A stretch of 64,000 nt of DNA from Kutzneria sp044547355 (GTDB lineage: Bacteria > Actinomycetota > Actinomycetes > Mycobacteriales > Pseudonocardiaceae), in the NCBI RefSeq assembly GCF_044547355.1, contig NZ_JBIUAG010000012.1:186001-250000 (forward strand). The letters run 5' to 3'. This document shows, piece after piece, positions 33,348-41,902 of the stretch. The notes under the pieces are model-generated. The model did not search any database and had not been told where the DNA came from. It saw only the letters and a list, made by a program, of their open reading frames with translations. The position numbers and the translations under genes were made by a program. The stretch's first letter is position 1. Every line of letters begins with the position of its first letter.

Positions 33348-34112
33348 TCAGTCGCTGGGCCGGTTCAGGGTGGCCACGAACTTGTAGCGGTCGCCCCGGT
33401 AGACCGAGCGCACCCACTCCACCGGGTTGCCCTCGGTGTCGAAGGAGTGCCGGGACAGCAGCAGCATCGGCAGGCCGATGTCGGCGCCGAGCAGCTCCGC
33501 CTCCTCGGGCGTGGCCAGCGCGGTCTCGATGGTCTCCTCGGCGTGGCCCATCTCCACCCCGAAGCGCTCGCGCAGCACCTGGTAGAGCGAGCCGCCGGAG
33601 CTGACGTAGCGCCGCAGGCCGCGGAACCGCCCCAACGCGAGGTGGGTGGTCTCCAGGGCCATCGGCTCGCCGTCGGCCAGGCGCAGGCGGTGCAGCCGCA
33701 GCACCTTGGCCCCGGCCCGGACGCCGAGGTAGCGGGCCAGCTCGGCGTCGGCCGCCTCCTCGGAGGCCTCCAGCAGCCGGGAGGACGGCTGGCGGCCCTG
33801 GGCCAGCATGTCCTGTGTGTACGAAGACAGCTGCAACCGCTGCGCCACCTTGGGTTCGGCGGCGAAGGTGCCCTTGCCCTGCACCCTCAGCAACCGGCCT
33901 TCCACGGTCAGCTCGGCAAGCGCTTGCCGGACCGTGGTGCGCGAGACGTCGAAGTCGGCCGCGAGCGAGCGCTCCGTCGGTATCGGCGACCCGGGCGGCA
34001 TGGACCGCAGCAGGTCGAGCAGATGCCGCTTGAGACCCCAGTACTTGGGCTCACGCTGCGCACGCGACCGCAACCCGGCGTCACCGCCGCCGGCCGGTGA
34101 GGTTTCGAGCAT
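33348..34112 (-). CDS. DasR-like GntR/UTRA regulator
   Basis: 254 residues. GntR winged helix at about 25-95 (IPTERSLAADFDVSRTTVRQAL), UTRA effector domain to the end (SRLLEASEEAADAELARYLGV; ERFGVEMGHAEETIE). By family it binds glucosamine-6-phosphate-type ligands. Near-consensus dre sites at 34266-34296 and 39877-39892 support DasR function, and the neighbouring importer, deaminase and NagA are classic DasR targets. Divergent from the importer operon, so its own promoter faces the two dre sites. Confidence 0.88.
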   Translation of the reverse strand: MLETSPAGGGDAGLRSRAQREPKYWGLKRHLLDLLRSMPPGSPIPTERSLAADFDVSRTTVRQALAELTVEGRLLRVQGKGTFAAEPKVAQRLQLSSYTQDMLAQGRQPSSRLLEASEEAADAELARYLGVRAGAKVLRLHRLRLADGEPMALETTHLALGRFRGLRRYVSSGGSLYQVLRERFGVEMGHAEETIETALATPEEAELLGADIGLPMLLLSRHSFDTEGNPVEWVRSVYRGDRYKFVATLNRPSD

Positions 34113-34265
34113 GGCCTCCTCCTAACTCCGCCCACTCCCCAGCGAACAGGATGCCTTGTCAACCGCTGCCTGTGCGATCACACCCCCGGTCATTCGTCCG
34201 ATGACTTTGCAACGGTCTCGCAACGACCTTGACATCGAGTGTGGCACGGCACACCCTTTTTCCTC
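34113..34265. promoter_or_regulatory. Divergent promoter region of the DasR-like gene and the importer
   Basis: TTGACA at 34229-34234 is a strong -35 candidate for the importer operon; the -10 is unclear. Everything upstream serves the divergent regulator. No gene is seen. Confidence 0.4.
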
Positions 34266-34296
34266 ATTGGTCTACACCAAATTGGTCTGCACCAGA
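34266..34296 (+). promoter_or_regulatory. Two tandem dre (DasR) operators
   Basis: ATTGGTCTACACCAAA (34266-34281) and ATTGGTCTGCACCAGA (34281-34296). Both fit the DasR consensus A(C/T)TGGTCTAGACCA(G/C)T with changes only near the centre and outer bases. They overlap by one base and sit between the promoter and the SBP start. Confidence 0.85.
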
Positions 34297-34339
34297 CAAG
34301 CTCGTCCGGCAGGTGAGCCGGGGTGGAAGGGCGGAAACC

Positions 34340-35632
34340 GTGCTGCGTAAGAGTGGGCTGCGGAGAAAGTGGATCGTGGCGGCGGTGGGCGTCGCCGCGG
34401 TGTCGATGCTGGCAGCCGGTTGCGGCGGTGGCGCGAGCAGTGGCAGCGGCGACAGCAAGACCCTCACCGTGTGGCTGATGAGCGGCTCCGCTCCGGACGC
34501 GACGGTGTCGGCGATCAACAAGGACTTCGAGGCCGCGCACCCGGGCGTCAAGGTCGACTACCAGGTCCAGCAGTGGAACGGCATCGGCCAGAAGCTGACC
34601 ACGGCGCTGGCCGGCAACTCCGGCACCGGCCCGGACGTGATCGAGCTGGGCAACACCCAGGTGGCCGGCTACAGCTCGCAGGACACCCTGCTGGACATCA
34701 GCGGCTCGGTGAACGACCTGAACGGCAGCCAGTGGCTGCCGGCGCTCAAGGACGAGGGCGCCTGGAACGGCAAGCAGTACGGCGTCCCGTTCTACGCCGC
34801 CAACCGGGTGGTCATCTACCGCACCGACCTGTTCCAGCAGGCCGGCATCACCGCGCCGCCCACCTCGAACGACGAGTGGCTGGCCGACCTGACCAAGCTC
34901 AAGGGCCTGTCCGGCGTCGACCCGCTCTACCTGCCGGGCCAGGACTGGTACGTGTGGCTGTCGTTCCTGTGGGACCAGGGCGGTGACCTGGCCACCGGCA
35001 GCGGCGCCAACTGGAAGTCGGCGATCAACTCGCCGGCCGCCAAGGCCGCCTTCACCTTCTACAAGCAGCTGGGCGACACCTCCGGCACCTCCGCCCCCAA
35101 GGACGCCGACGAGGCCACCCCGCAGCAGTCCGACGTGGTCGCCAAGGGCACCACCGCCAGCTTCATCGGCTTCGGCTACGAGCTGGCCGCGGTGGAGAAG
35201 GCCAACCCGGACCTGAAGGGCAAGTTCGCCGCGTTCCCGATCCCGTCCAAGACCGCGGGCCAGACCGCGCCGGTCTTCCTCGGCGGCTCCGACCTGGCCA
35301 TCCCGGCCAACAGCAAGAACGCCGACCTGGCCAAGGACTGGCTGAAGCTGGAGACCAGCGCCAAGTACCAGTCGCAGCTGGCCGCCAACGGCTCGGTGCC
35401 GGGCACCTCGTCCGACACCAGCGCGCTGGACAGCACCCCGACCGGCAAGGCGATGGCCGCGGGCGCCAAGAACGGCAAGGGCACCCCGATCACCCCGAAG
35501 TGGGCCGCGGTCGAGGCGGACAACCCGATCAAGGCCGCGCTGACCGCGTTCCTGACCGGTCAGAAGAGCGTCGACCAGGCCGTCAGCGACGCGGACGCCG
35601 CCATCAACAAGACGTTGCAGTCGGCGAGCTGA
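34340..35632 (+). CDS. NgcE-like sugar-binding lipoprotein
   Basis: 430 residues from the GTG at 34340. Lipoprotein signal with lipobox LAAGC near residue 30, then a family-1 carbohydrate binder (TLTVWLMSGSAPDATVSAINKDF). It would capture N-acetylglucosamine or chitobiose outside the membrane, judging from the dre operators and NagA/NagB neighbours. First gene of the SBP-permease-permease operon. Confidence 0.88.
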   Translation: MLRKSGLRRKWIVAAVGVAAVSMLAAGCGGGASSGSGDSKTLTVWLMSGSAPDATVSAINKDFEAAHPGVKVDYQVQQWNGIGQKLTTALAGNSGTGPDVIELGNTQVAGYSSQDTLLDISGSVNDLNGSQWLPALKDEGAWNGKQYGVPFYAANRVVIYRTDLFQQAGITAPPTSNDEWLADLTKLKGLSGVDPLYLPGQDWYVWLSFLWDQGGDLATGSGANWKSAINSPAAKAAFTFYKQLGDTSGTSAPKDADEATPQQSDVVAKGTTASFIGFGYELAAVEKANPDLKGKFAAFPIPSKTAGQTAPVFLGGSDLAIPANSKNADLAKDWLKLETSAKYQSQLAANGSVPGTSSDTSALDSTPTGKAMAAGAKNGKGTPITPKWAAVEADNPIKAALTAFLTGQKSVDQAVSDADAAINKTLQSAS

Positions 35633-35636
35633 TCTG

Positions 35637-36632
35637 GTGTCGGTGACGACGAAGGCCGCGGTGCCGGCGGGGAACACTCCGCCGGCACCGCGTTCCACTG
35701 TCCCGGGCGGCGGATCCGGGCTCGGCCCGTTCGCGCGCCGGCTGTTCAGCCAGCGCACGCTGCCGTACCTGCTGCTGCTGCCGGCCACGGCGACCATCCT
35801 GGTGATGCTCGGCTGGCCGGTGCTGTCGGTGATCCTGACCAGCTTCCAGAAGCTCGACCTGGGCCAGCTCAGGACCGGCGAGGTCGTCTGGGTCGGCCTG
35901 GCCAACTTCCAGGGGATCTTCTCCGACCCGGAGTTCTGGCAGATCGCGCTGCGGACGGTGCTGTTCACCGCGGCCTGTGTGATCTGCACGGTCGGCGGCG
36001 GCCTGCTGGTGGCGCTGCTGATGAAGCACGTGCACAGCTGGGTGCGGGTGGCGTTGCAGCTGGCCCTGGTGCTGGCCTGGGCGATGCCCATCCTGGCCGC
36101 CACCACGGTGTTCCAGTGGATGTTCGACCAGAACTACGGGATCCTGAACAAGACGCTGGTCCAGCTGGGCCTCACCGGCTTCTACCACTACTCGTGGTTC
36201 CAGACCGGGCTGAGCACGATGGCGGTGATCGTCATCCTGATCAGCTGGCAGGGCATCCCGTTCGTGGCCTTCACCCTGTACGCCGGCGTGCTGGGAGTGC
36301 CGGCGGACCTGTACGAGGCCGCGGGCCTGGACGGCGCGAGCAGCTGGCAGACCTTCCGCGCGGTCACCTGGACCGCGCTGCGGCCGCTGGTCAACGTGGT
36401 GATCTTCCTGTCCCTGCTGTGGGACTTCAAGGTGTTCACCCAGGTGTGGGCCATCCGCCAGGGCGGTCCCGACGGCGGCAGCCAGACGCTGCCCACGCTC
36501 CAGTACCTCAAGGGCATCGCCACCAGCCACTTCGGCGCGGCGGCGGCGGTCAGCGTGATCATGATCCTGGCCCTTGTCCTGCTCACCGCCCAGAACCTGC
36601 GGCTGATGCTGCGCACCGAGGAGGTGGACTGA
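35637..36632 (+). CDS. ABC sugar permease (NgcF-like)
   Basis: 331 residues, six membrane helices after a Pro-rich cytosolic start. The EAA loop that touches the ATPase is YEAAGLDGASSWQTFRAVTW near residue 220. GTG 4 nt after the binder stop. No ATPase gene follows. Confidence 0.92.
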   Translation: MSVTTKAAVPAGNTPPAPRSTVPGGGSGLGPFARRLFSQRTLPYLLLLPATATILVMLGWPVLSVILTSFQKLDLGQLRTGEVVWVGLANFQGIFSDPEFWQIALRTVLFTAACVICTVGGGLLVALLMKHVHSWVRVALQLALVLAWAMPILAATTVFQWMFDQNYGILNKTLVQLGLTGFYHYSWFQTGLSTMAVIVILISWQGIPFVAFTLYAGVLGVPADLYEAAGLDGASSWQTFRAVTWTALRPLVNVVIFLSLLWDFKVFTQVWAIRQGGPDGGSQTLPTLQYLKGIATSHFGAAAAVSVIMILALVLLTAQNLRLMLRTEEVD

Positions 36633-36633
36633 C

Positions 36634-37458
36634 ATGGGGCGGACCAAGAAGCGCCTGGCCTCGGTGGTCGGCCTGCTGGTCGCGGTGCTCTTCGTGTTCC
36701 CGATCTACTGGATGGTCACGACCGCGCTCAAGCCGGCCAACCAGCTGCTGTCCGACCGCTACGACCTGGTGCCGCTGGGCCTGACGGTCCAGCACTTCAT
36801 CGACGGCGTCACCAAGCCGGGCTTCCTGAACTCGCTGGAGAACAGCCTGATCCTGGCGCTGGTCGCGGTGGCCTTCGCGCTGGTCGCCGGCCTGCTGGCG
36901 GCGGTGCCGCTGGCCCGGCTGCGGTTCCGCGGGCGCAAGGGTTTCCTGCTGCTGGTGCTGGTGGCCCAGATGGCGCCGTTCGAGGCGCTGCTCATCCCGA
37001 TGTTCCTGATGATCCGCTCGTTCGACCTGCTCAACGCCCTGCCCGGGCTGCTCCTGGTCTACTTCGCGGCCGCCCTGCCGTTCACCGCGTGGACGCTGCG
37101 CGGCTTCGTCAAGGGCATCCCGGTGGACCTGGAGGAGGCGGCCATGGTCGACGGCTGCGGCCGGTGGGCGGCGTTCCGCCGGGTCACGCTGCCGCTGCTG
37201 GGCCCCGGCCTGGTCGCCACCTCGGTGTTCAGCTTCGTCACCGCGTGGAACGAGTTCCTGTACGCGCTGACGTTCATGCAGAACACCAACAACGTCACGC
37301 TGCCGGTGTGGCTGTCCAGCTTCGTGTCGGTGTTCGGCACGGACTGGGGCGGCGCGATGGCCGCGTCCACGGTGTTCACCGTGCCGGTGCTGATCTTCTT
37401 CCTGGCCGTGCAGCGCAATCTGGTCTCGGGGGTGACCGCGGGCGCGGTCAAGGGCTGA
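36634..37458 (+). CDS. ABC sugar permease (NgcG-like)
   Basis: 274 residues, six helices, EAA loop EEAAMVDGCGRWAAFRRVTL near residue 165. It starts 1 nt after the previous stop. Together with the other permease it forms the channel, and the ATPase is probably a shared MsiK encoded elsewhere. Confidence 0.92.
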   Translation: MGRTKKRLASVVGLLVAVLFVFPIYWMVTTALKPANQLLSDRYDLVPLGLTVQHFIDGVTKPGFLNSLENSLILALVAVAFALVAGLLAAVPLARLRFRGRKGFLLLVLVAQMAPFEALLIPMFLMIRSFDLLNALPGLLLVYFAAALPFTAWTLRGFVKGIPVDLEEAAMVDGCGRWAAFRRVTLPLLGPGLVATSVFSFVTAWNEFLYALTFMQNTNNVTLPVWLSSFVSVFGTDWGGAMAASTVFTVPVLIFFLAVQRNLVSGVTAGAVKG

Positions 37459-37554
37459 GCCGGTTGACCGGCCCCTGACCGTCGCCGATGGGCTACCGTC
37501 GAGACCACGTCGGACCTGGGCCGCCGCCACAGGACCCAGAACTCAAGGAGCACG

Positions 37555-38607
37555 ATGACCCGCCAGACCGAACCGTCGGCCGGGCAGCACATGAGTGCCG
37601 AGGTCGCCGCGCAGCCCAAGATCTTCGCGGATCTCGTCGCGCGGCGCGGCGAGATCGCGGAGATCGCGGCGCAGGTGTCGGCGCGGCGGCCTCGCTTCGC
37701 CCTGCTGGCCGCCCGCGGCTCCAGCGACCACGCGGCGCTGTACGCCAAGTACCTCATCGAGGTGCTGCTGCAACTGCCGGCCGGGCTGGTGTCGCCGTCC
37801 ACGACCACCCTCTACGGCGCCCAGCCCGACCTGACCGACGTGCTGTTGATCTCGGTCAGCCAGAGCGGCGGCTCGCCCGACCTGCTGGAGGTCACCGAGT
37901 CGGCGCGGGCCCGTGGTGCGCTCACCGTGGCCGTCACCAACACGCCCGACTCGCCGCTGAACAACGCCGCCGAGCTGTCCGTGGACGTCGGCGCCGGCCC
38001 CGAGCTGGCCGTCGCGGCCACCAAGACGTACTCCGCGACCCTGCTGGCGCTTTACCTACTCATCGACGCCGTGCGGGGCGGCGCCGGCGAGCACGCCGCG
38101 CCGCTGGGCGAGCTGGCCCAGCGGACCCTGGACGACTCCGCCGCCGCCGTGCAGGAAGCCGTGCAGCGGTTCCGCTTCGTCGACCGGGTGCTCACCACCG
38201 GCCGGGGCTACTCGTCGGCCACCGCCGCCGAGGCCGCCCTGAAGCTGGCCGAGACCAGCTACCTCTCGGCCCGTTCCTACAGCGGGGCCGACCTGCTGCA
38301 CGGGCCGGTCGCCGCCGTCGACGCCGAGACCGGCGTGCTGGCCATCACCAGCGCCGGCAAGGGCGGAGCCGCGATGAGCGAGGTGCTCGACGTCATCCAC
38401 TCCCGTGGGGCCGACGTCTTCGCCGTCGGCTCGGCCAGCTCCCGGGTCTCCGCCGCCTTGCGCGTCCCGGTGGCCGAGACCGCCGAGGAAGTCGCGCCGG
38501 TGCTGGAGGTTCTGCCCATCCAGAGCCTGGCGCTGGGCCTGTCCCTGGCCCGCGGCGGCGACCCCGACAGCCCCCGCGGCCTCAACAAGGTGACCAAGAC
38601 TCGCTGA
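37555..38607 (+). CDS. SIS-domain glucosamine-6-phosphate deaminase (NagB-II type)
   Basis: 350 residues with two SIS domains (about 40-175 and 200-330). Phosphosugar-binding signature ARGSSDHAALYAKYL, then SVSQSGGSPDLLEVT and TKTYSATLLALYLL. This is the isomerase half of GlmS without the glutaminase domain. It would turn glucosamine-6-P into fructose-6-P and ammonia, following NagA. The 96-nt upstream gap contains only a weak half-dre (GAGACCA). Confidence 0.88.
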   Translation: MTRQTEPSAGQHMSAEVAAQPKIFADLVARRGEIAEIAAQVSARRPRFALLAARGSSDHAALYAKYLIEVLLQLPAGLVSPSTTTLYGAQPDLTDVLLISVSQSGGSPDLLEVTESARARGALTVAVTNTPDSPLNNAAELSVDVGAGPELAVAATKTYSATLLALYLLIDAVRGGAGEHAAPLGELAQRTLDDSAAAVQEAVQRFRFVDRVLTTGRGYSSATAAEAALKLAETSYLSARSYSGADLLHGPVAAVDAETGVLAITSAGKGGAAMSEVLDVIHSRGADVFAVGSASSRVSAALRVPVAETAEEVAPVLEVLPIQSLALGLSLARGGDPDSPRGLNKVTKTR

Positions 38608-38620
38608 AGCATTCGACCAA

Positions 38621-38657
38621 AAGTGAGGTCCGCGCCCTTTCGGGGCGGGCCTCACTT
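38621..38657. terminator. Bidirectional terminator
   Basis: AAGTGAGGTCCGCGCCC (38621-38637) pairs with GGGGCGGGCCTCACTT (38642-38657) with two mismatches, and a TTTC loop. It lies between the convergent deaminase and nagA genes. Confidence 0.65.
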
Positions 38658-38678
38658 GTCGCCGGTTCGGCTGCCGGC

Positions 38679-39878
38679 TCAGTTTCCGGCGGTGGCGAGT
38701 TCGGCGTAGTCGTCGACCTCGGCGTCGAAGACGACCTCGCCGTCCACCCAGACCTTGCGGGGGCGCAGGTCGTCGTCCCACCACACCAGGTCGGCGACCG
38801 CGCCGGGGGCGATGCGGCCCAACCACTTCTCGCCGATGACGTCGGCCGGGGTGCGGGTGGCGGCGATCAGGGCGTCCCGTTCGGACACTCCCAACGAGAC
38901 GATGTTGCGAACCGCGCGGTCCAGCGTCAGGGCGCTGCCGGCGATGGTGCCGTCGGGCGAGCGCGGGACGCCGGCCTCGGTGAGGATCACGTCGGCCCCG
39001 CCGAGCCGGTAGTGACCGGGCGGCATGCCGGCCGCGGCGACCGCGTCGGTCACCAGCGCGACCCGGAGGCCGGCGGCGGCGAACACGAGCTTGCAGATCG
39101 GGCCGGCGACGTGCGCGAGGTCGGCGATCAGGCCGAGGGTGAACCGGCTGTCGGTGAGCGCGATGCCCGGCACACCCGGTTCCCGGTGCGTCAGCGGGCT
39201 CTGCGCGTTGAACAGGTGCGTGACCATCGACGCGCCGGCGTCGGCCGCTTCGATGGTCTGCGCCGCGGTCGCGTTGCTGTGGCCGACCGACACGACCACG
39301 CCGGCGTCCACCAGGCGACGCACGGCGTCCAGGCCGCCCGGCATCTCCGGGGCCAGGGTGACGATGCGCAGCGCCGCCGCGACGACTTCGTCGGCCAGCA
39401 GCTGGTCGAGGTTGGCCGGCTCGGGGGTCACCATCAGGCCCGCGTCGTGCACGCCGTGCCGGACCGGGGACAGGAATGGACCTTCCAGGTGCAGGCCGAG
39501 CGGCCGGGCCACGCCGCTGGCCGGCAGCGCCTGGGCCGCGGCGACCACGGCGTGGGCCTGGCGCAGCACGGTCGGCACCGGGGCCGTGATCAGCGTGGGC
39601 AGGAAGCGGGTGACGCCGGTGGCGGGCAGCGACTCGGCCACCGAACGCAGCGCCGCCGCGTCCACGTCGGCGAAGTCGACGCCGTAGGCGCCGTTGATCT
39701 GGACGTCGACCAGGCCCGCGGTGAGCAGGCCGGTGGATAGCACCTCGGTCGCGCCGGCCTGGCCGTCGACGACGTCGACAAAACGGCCGCCCTTGATCCG
39801 CACCGCGACCGGGCCGGTGATGGCCCCGTCGACAAGTGCTCGTGGCGCTGCGACTACGGCGTCCAAATTGCCCTCCAT
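38679..39878 (-). CDS. nagA: N-acetylglucosamine-6-phosphate deacetylase
   Basis: 399 residues, amidohydrolase barrel. HLEGPF near 130, GHSNATAAQ near 200, THLFNAQSPL near 225 and LVTDAVAAAGMPPGHY near 285 are the metal and substrate motifs. It removes acetate from GlcNAc-6-P in the cytosol, feeding the adjacent deaminase. A dre operator overlaps its start region. Confidence 0.96.
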   Translation of the reverse strand: MEGNLDAVVAAPRALVDGAITGPVAVRIKGGRFVDVVDGQAGATEVLSTGLLTAGLVDVQINGAYGVDFADVDAAALRSVAESLPATGVTRFLPTLITAPVPTVLRQAHAVVAAAQALPASGVARPLGLHLEGPFLSPVRHGVHDAGLMVTPEPANLDQLLADEVVAAALRIVTLAPEMPGGLDAVRRLVDAGVVVSVGHSNATAAQTIEAADAGASMVTHLFNAQSPLTHREPGVPGIALTDSRFTLGLIADLAHVAGPICKLVFAAAGLRVALVTDAVAAAGMPPGHYRLGGADVILTEAGVPRSPDGTIAGSALTLDRAVRNIVSLGVSERDALIAATRTPADVIGEKWLGRIAPGAVADLVWWDDDLRPRKVWVDGEVVFDAEVDDYAELATAGN

Positions 39879-39892
39879 TGGTCCAGACCATT
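39877..39892 (-). promoter_or_regulatory. dre (DasR) operator of nagA
   Basis: ATTGGTCCAGACCATT, near-perfect palindrome and close match to the dre consensus. It begins 1 nt inside the nagA start, so bound repressor would block the promoter or a leaderless start. Confidence 0.85.
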
Positions 39893-39938
39893 AGACGGTA
39901 CGGGCACCGGCGGTCAACGTCCAGTCAATCCTCCACCG

Positions 39939-39960
39939 AATGACCTGAGTTTTGGTCATT
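39939..39960. promoter_or_regulatory. Inverted repeat near the fucose regulator
   Basis: AATGACC-N8-GGTCATT, perfect 7-bp arms, in the 210-nt gap between divergent nagA and the GntR gene. It contains the GGTC core of dre but with the wrong spacing for it. The regulator is unknown. Confidence 0.4.
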
Positions 39961-40053
39961 TCCTGACAGGATACTCCGATCGGCGGACCGGTTCACCCCG
40001 CAGTCATCCCGACGATCACGATCGGGCAGGCCATGACGCATACTGGGCATGAA

Positions 40054-40064
40054 ACATCCGAGGT
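40054..40064 (+). promoter_or_regulatory. Candidate operator of the GntR/FCD regulator (own promoter)
   Basis: ACATC-C-GAGGT, one mismatch from the perfect palindrome ACATC-C-GATGT found upstream of the fucose operon (49648-49658). It is 25 nt before the regulator's own start. Confidence 0.55.
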
Positions 40065-40088
40065 CTGGCGAAACGATTAGAGGCGGTC

Positions 40089-40763
40089 GTGGCAGTCACC
40101 GACGACGCGATCCTGCGCGTGAAGGAGATGATCGTCTCCGGGGAGCTCAAGCCGGGCGACCGGCTGCCCCGCGAGGCGGACCTGGCCGAGCGCCTGGGCC
40201 TGTCGCGCAACTCGCTGCGCGAGGCCGTGAAGGCGTTGTCGCTGGTCCGGGTGTTGGACGTGCGTCAGGGCGACGGCACCTACGTGTCCAGCCTGCGGGC
40301 CGACGACCTGCTCGGCGCGCTCTCGTTCGTGCTGGACCTGCACCGCGGCGAGGACTCCGTGCTGGAGGTGCTGGAGGTCCGACGCATCCTGGAGCCGGCC
40401 GCCGCCGCCATGGCCGCCCAGCGCATCGACGAGCAGGAGGTCGCCGCCCTGCGGGAGCTCTGCGACGCCGCGGCCGCCGCCGAGTCCGTCGAGGAGCTCG
40501 TCGAGCACGACCTGGAGTTCCACCGCCGCGTGGTGCAGGCCTCCGGCAACGCCTACCTGGCCCAGCTGCTCGACACCCTGGCCGGGCCCACCGTGCGGGT
40601 CCGCATCTGGCGGGGCATCACCCAGTCCAACGCCGTCGACCGCACCGTCGCCGAGCACCGCGCCATCGTCGACGCCCTGGCCGCCCGGCAGACCGAGCTG
40701 GCCCGCTCGTGGTCGACCGTGCACGTCGCCGGCGTCGAGCAGTGGCTCAAAGACCTGGCGTGA
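40089..40763 (+). CDS. GntR/FCD regulator of the fucose cluster
   Basis: 224 residues. Winged helix about 8-70 (PGDRLPREADLAERLGLSRNSLREAV), FCD effector domain after about 85 (VLEVRRILEPAAAAMAAQRI; HDLEFHRRVVQASGN). Conserved His in the FCD pocket suggest metal-assisted acid binding, often of sugar acids. GTG start. Its 3' end overlaps the convergent lactonase gene by 17 bp. Fucose-pathway control is inferred from location and the shared palindrome. Confidence 0.88.
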   Translation: MAVTDDAILRVKEMIVSGELKPGDRLPREADLAERLGLSRNSLREAVKALSLVRVLDVRQGDGTYVSSLRADDLLGALSFVLDLHRGEDSVLEVLEVRRILEPAAAAMAAQRIDEQEVAALRELCDAAAAAESVEELVEHDLEFHRRVVQASGNAYLAQLLDTLAGPTVRVRIWRGITQSNAVDRTVAEHRAIVDALAARQTELARSWSTVHVAGVEQWLKDLA

Positions 40764-41598
40764 TCCCGTAGACCCTGGCCGCCGTGCCGCCCCAGACCTG
40801 CGCCCGCTCGTGTTCGCCCAGGTCCTCGACCAGCCGCTCCGTGGCCTCCGTGACCTGCTCGTACGTGGCGTGCAGCAGGCACACCGGCCAGTCCGAGCCG
40901 AACATCACCCGCTCCGGGCCGAACGCCGTCAGCACCACGTCCGTGTAAGGCCTCAGGTCCTCGACCGTCCAGTCCTTGCTGGCCTCCGTCACCAGGCCCG
41001 ACAGCTTGCACGTCACGTTGGGCAGGCTCGCCAGCCGCCGCAGCTGCGTCGCCCAGGGCTCCAGTTCGCCCGTGGTGATCGGAGGCTTCGAGCAGTGGTC
41101 CAGCACGAAGCTCGTGCCCGGCAGCGCCGCCACCGCCTTGATCGCCGCCGGCAGCTGGCTCGGCAGGGTCAGCAGCTCGTACACCAGGCCCGCCTCCCCC
41201 ACCGCCGTCAGGCCCCGCAGCACGTCCTCCCGGACCAGCCATTCCGGGTCCGGCTCCCCTTGCACCTGGTGGCGGATCCCCTTCAGCCACCTTCCGCCCG
41301 GGACCTCTTTCAGCGCGTGCAGGGCCTCCGCCACATCCGGCGCCGTCAGGTCCGTCCACCCCGTCACCGCCCGCACCAGCGGCGACGCCTCCGCCAACGC
41401 CAGGAACTCCGGCGTCTCCTCCGCCACCGTGATCGTCTGCACCAGCACGCTGGCCTCGATCCCCGCTTCCGCCGTCAGCGGGGCCAGATCGTCCAGGGTG
41501 AACGTCCGGTGCAGCGTCTCGGCCAGCCCCGGCTCCGCCGTCCACGGCTGGTCGCGGACGGCCAGATCCCACATGTGGTGATGCGCGTCAACCCTCAT
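40747..41598 (-). CDS. L-fuconolactone hydrolase (amidohydrolase family 2)
   Basis: 283 residues from the ATG at 41598. Opening RVDAHHHMWD carries the metal-binding H-x-H, and SDWPVC near residue 240 the catalytic Asp. The fold and length match L-fucono-1,5-lactonases. It would open the lactone made by the fucose dehydrogenase. It lies last in the fucose direction, after a 304-nt gap that holds a repeated element. Confidence 0.85.
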   Translation of the reverse strand: MRVDAHHHMWDLAVRDQPWTAEPGLAETLHRTFTLDDLAPLTAEAGIEASVLVQTITVAEETPEFLALAEASPLVRAVTGWTDLTAPDVAEALHALKEVPGGRWLKGIRHQVQGEPDPEWLVREDVLRGLTAVGEAGLVYELLTLPSQLPAAIKAVAALPGTSFVLDHCSKPPITTGELEPWATQLRRLASLPNVTCKLSGLVTEASKDWTVEDLRPYTDVVLTAFGPERVMFGSDWPVCLLHATYEQVTEATERLVEDLGEHERAQVWGGTAARVYGITPGL

Positions 41599-41902
41599 GA
41601 CCTGCTCCAACGTGGTTGTCCACAGGGCGCCGGTTATCCACAGGCACCCCTCTTTCAAGATCGACTAGACGCGGGGGCGGGTAGACTGGGTCGGGGACGC
41701 CCCCCTGGGAATGGGTGGGGGATGGTTTCCGGTGCGGGGAAGATCCAACCCTGCTCAAGTGGGCAGTTGTTCAGGGCACGGCTGTCGGCATCCGCGCGGC
41801 GCGGGCGCCCGAGACGCAACCGGACCCAGCCGCGACGCCGGCGAGGAACACGGTCGGACCAGGGCGCGCGGGGGCCGATGACTGCCGCTCGGGTGGTTTG
41901 CG
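41599..41902. other. Gap holding the second copy of the repeated element
   Basis: No gene seen. The left half is the 106-bp element (41616-41721). The right half is ordinary GC-rich DNA. A promoter for the lactonase may lie here. Confidence 0.5.
41616..41721 (+). repeat. Repeated intergenic element, copy 2
   Basis: TTGTCCACAG (41616), TTATCCACAG (41634), CAAGATCGACTAG (41656), GGTAGACTGG (41680), six Cs, and TGGGTGGGGG (41712-41721). Block spacing is identical to the copy at 15781-15886, while the sequence between blocks differs. TAGACT would be a good -10. Confidence 0.65.
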
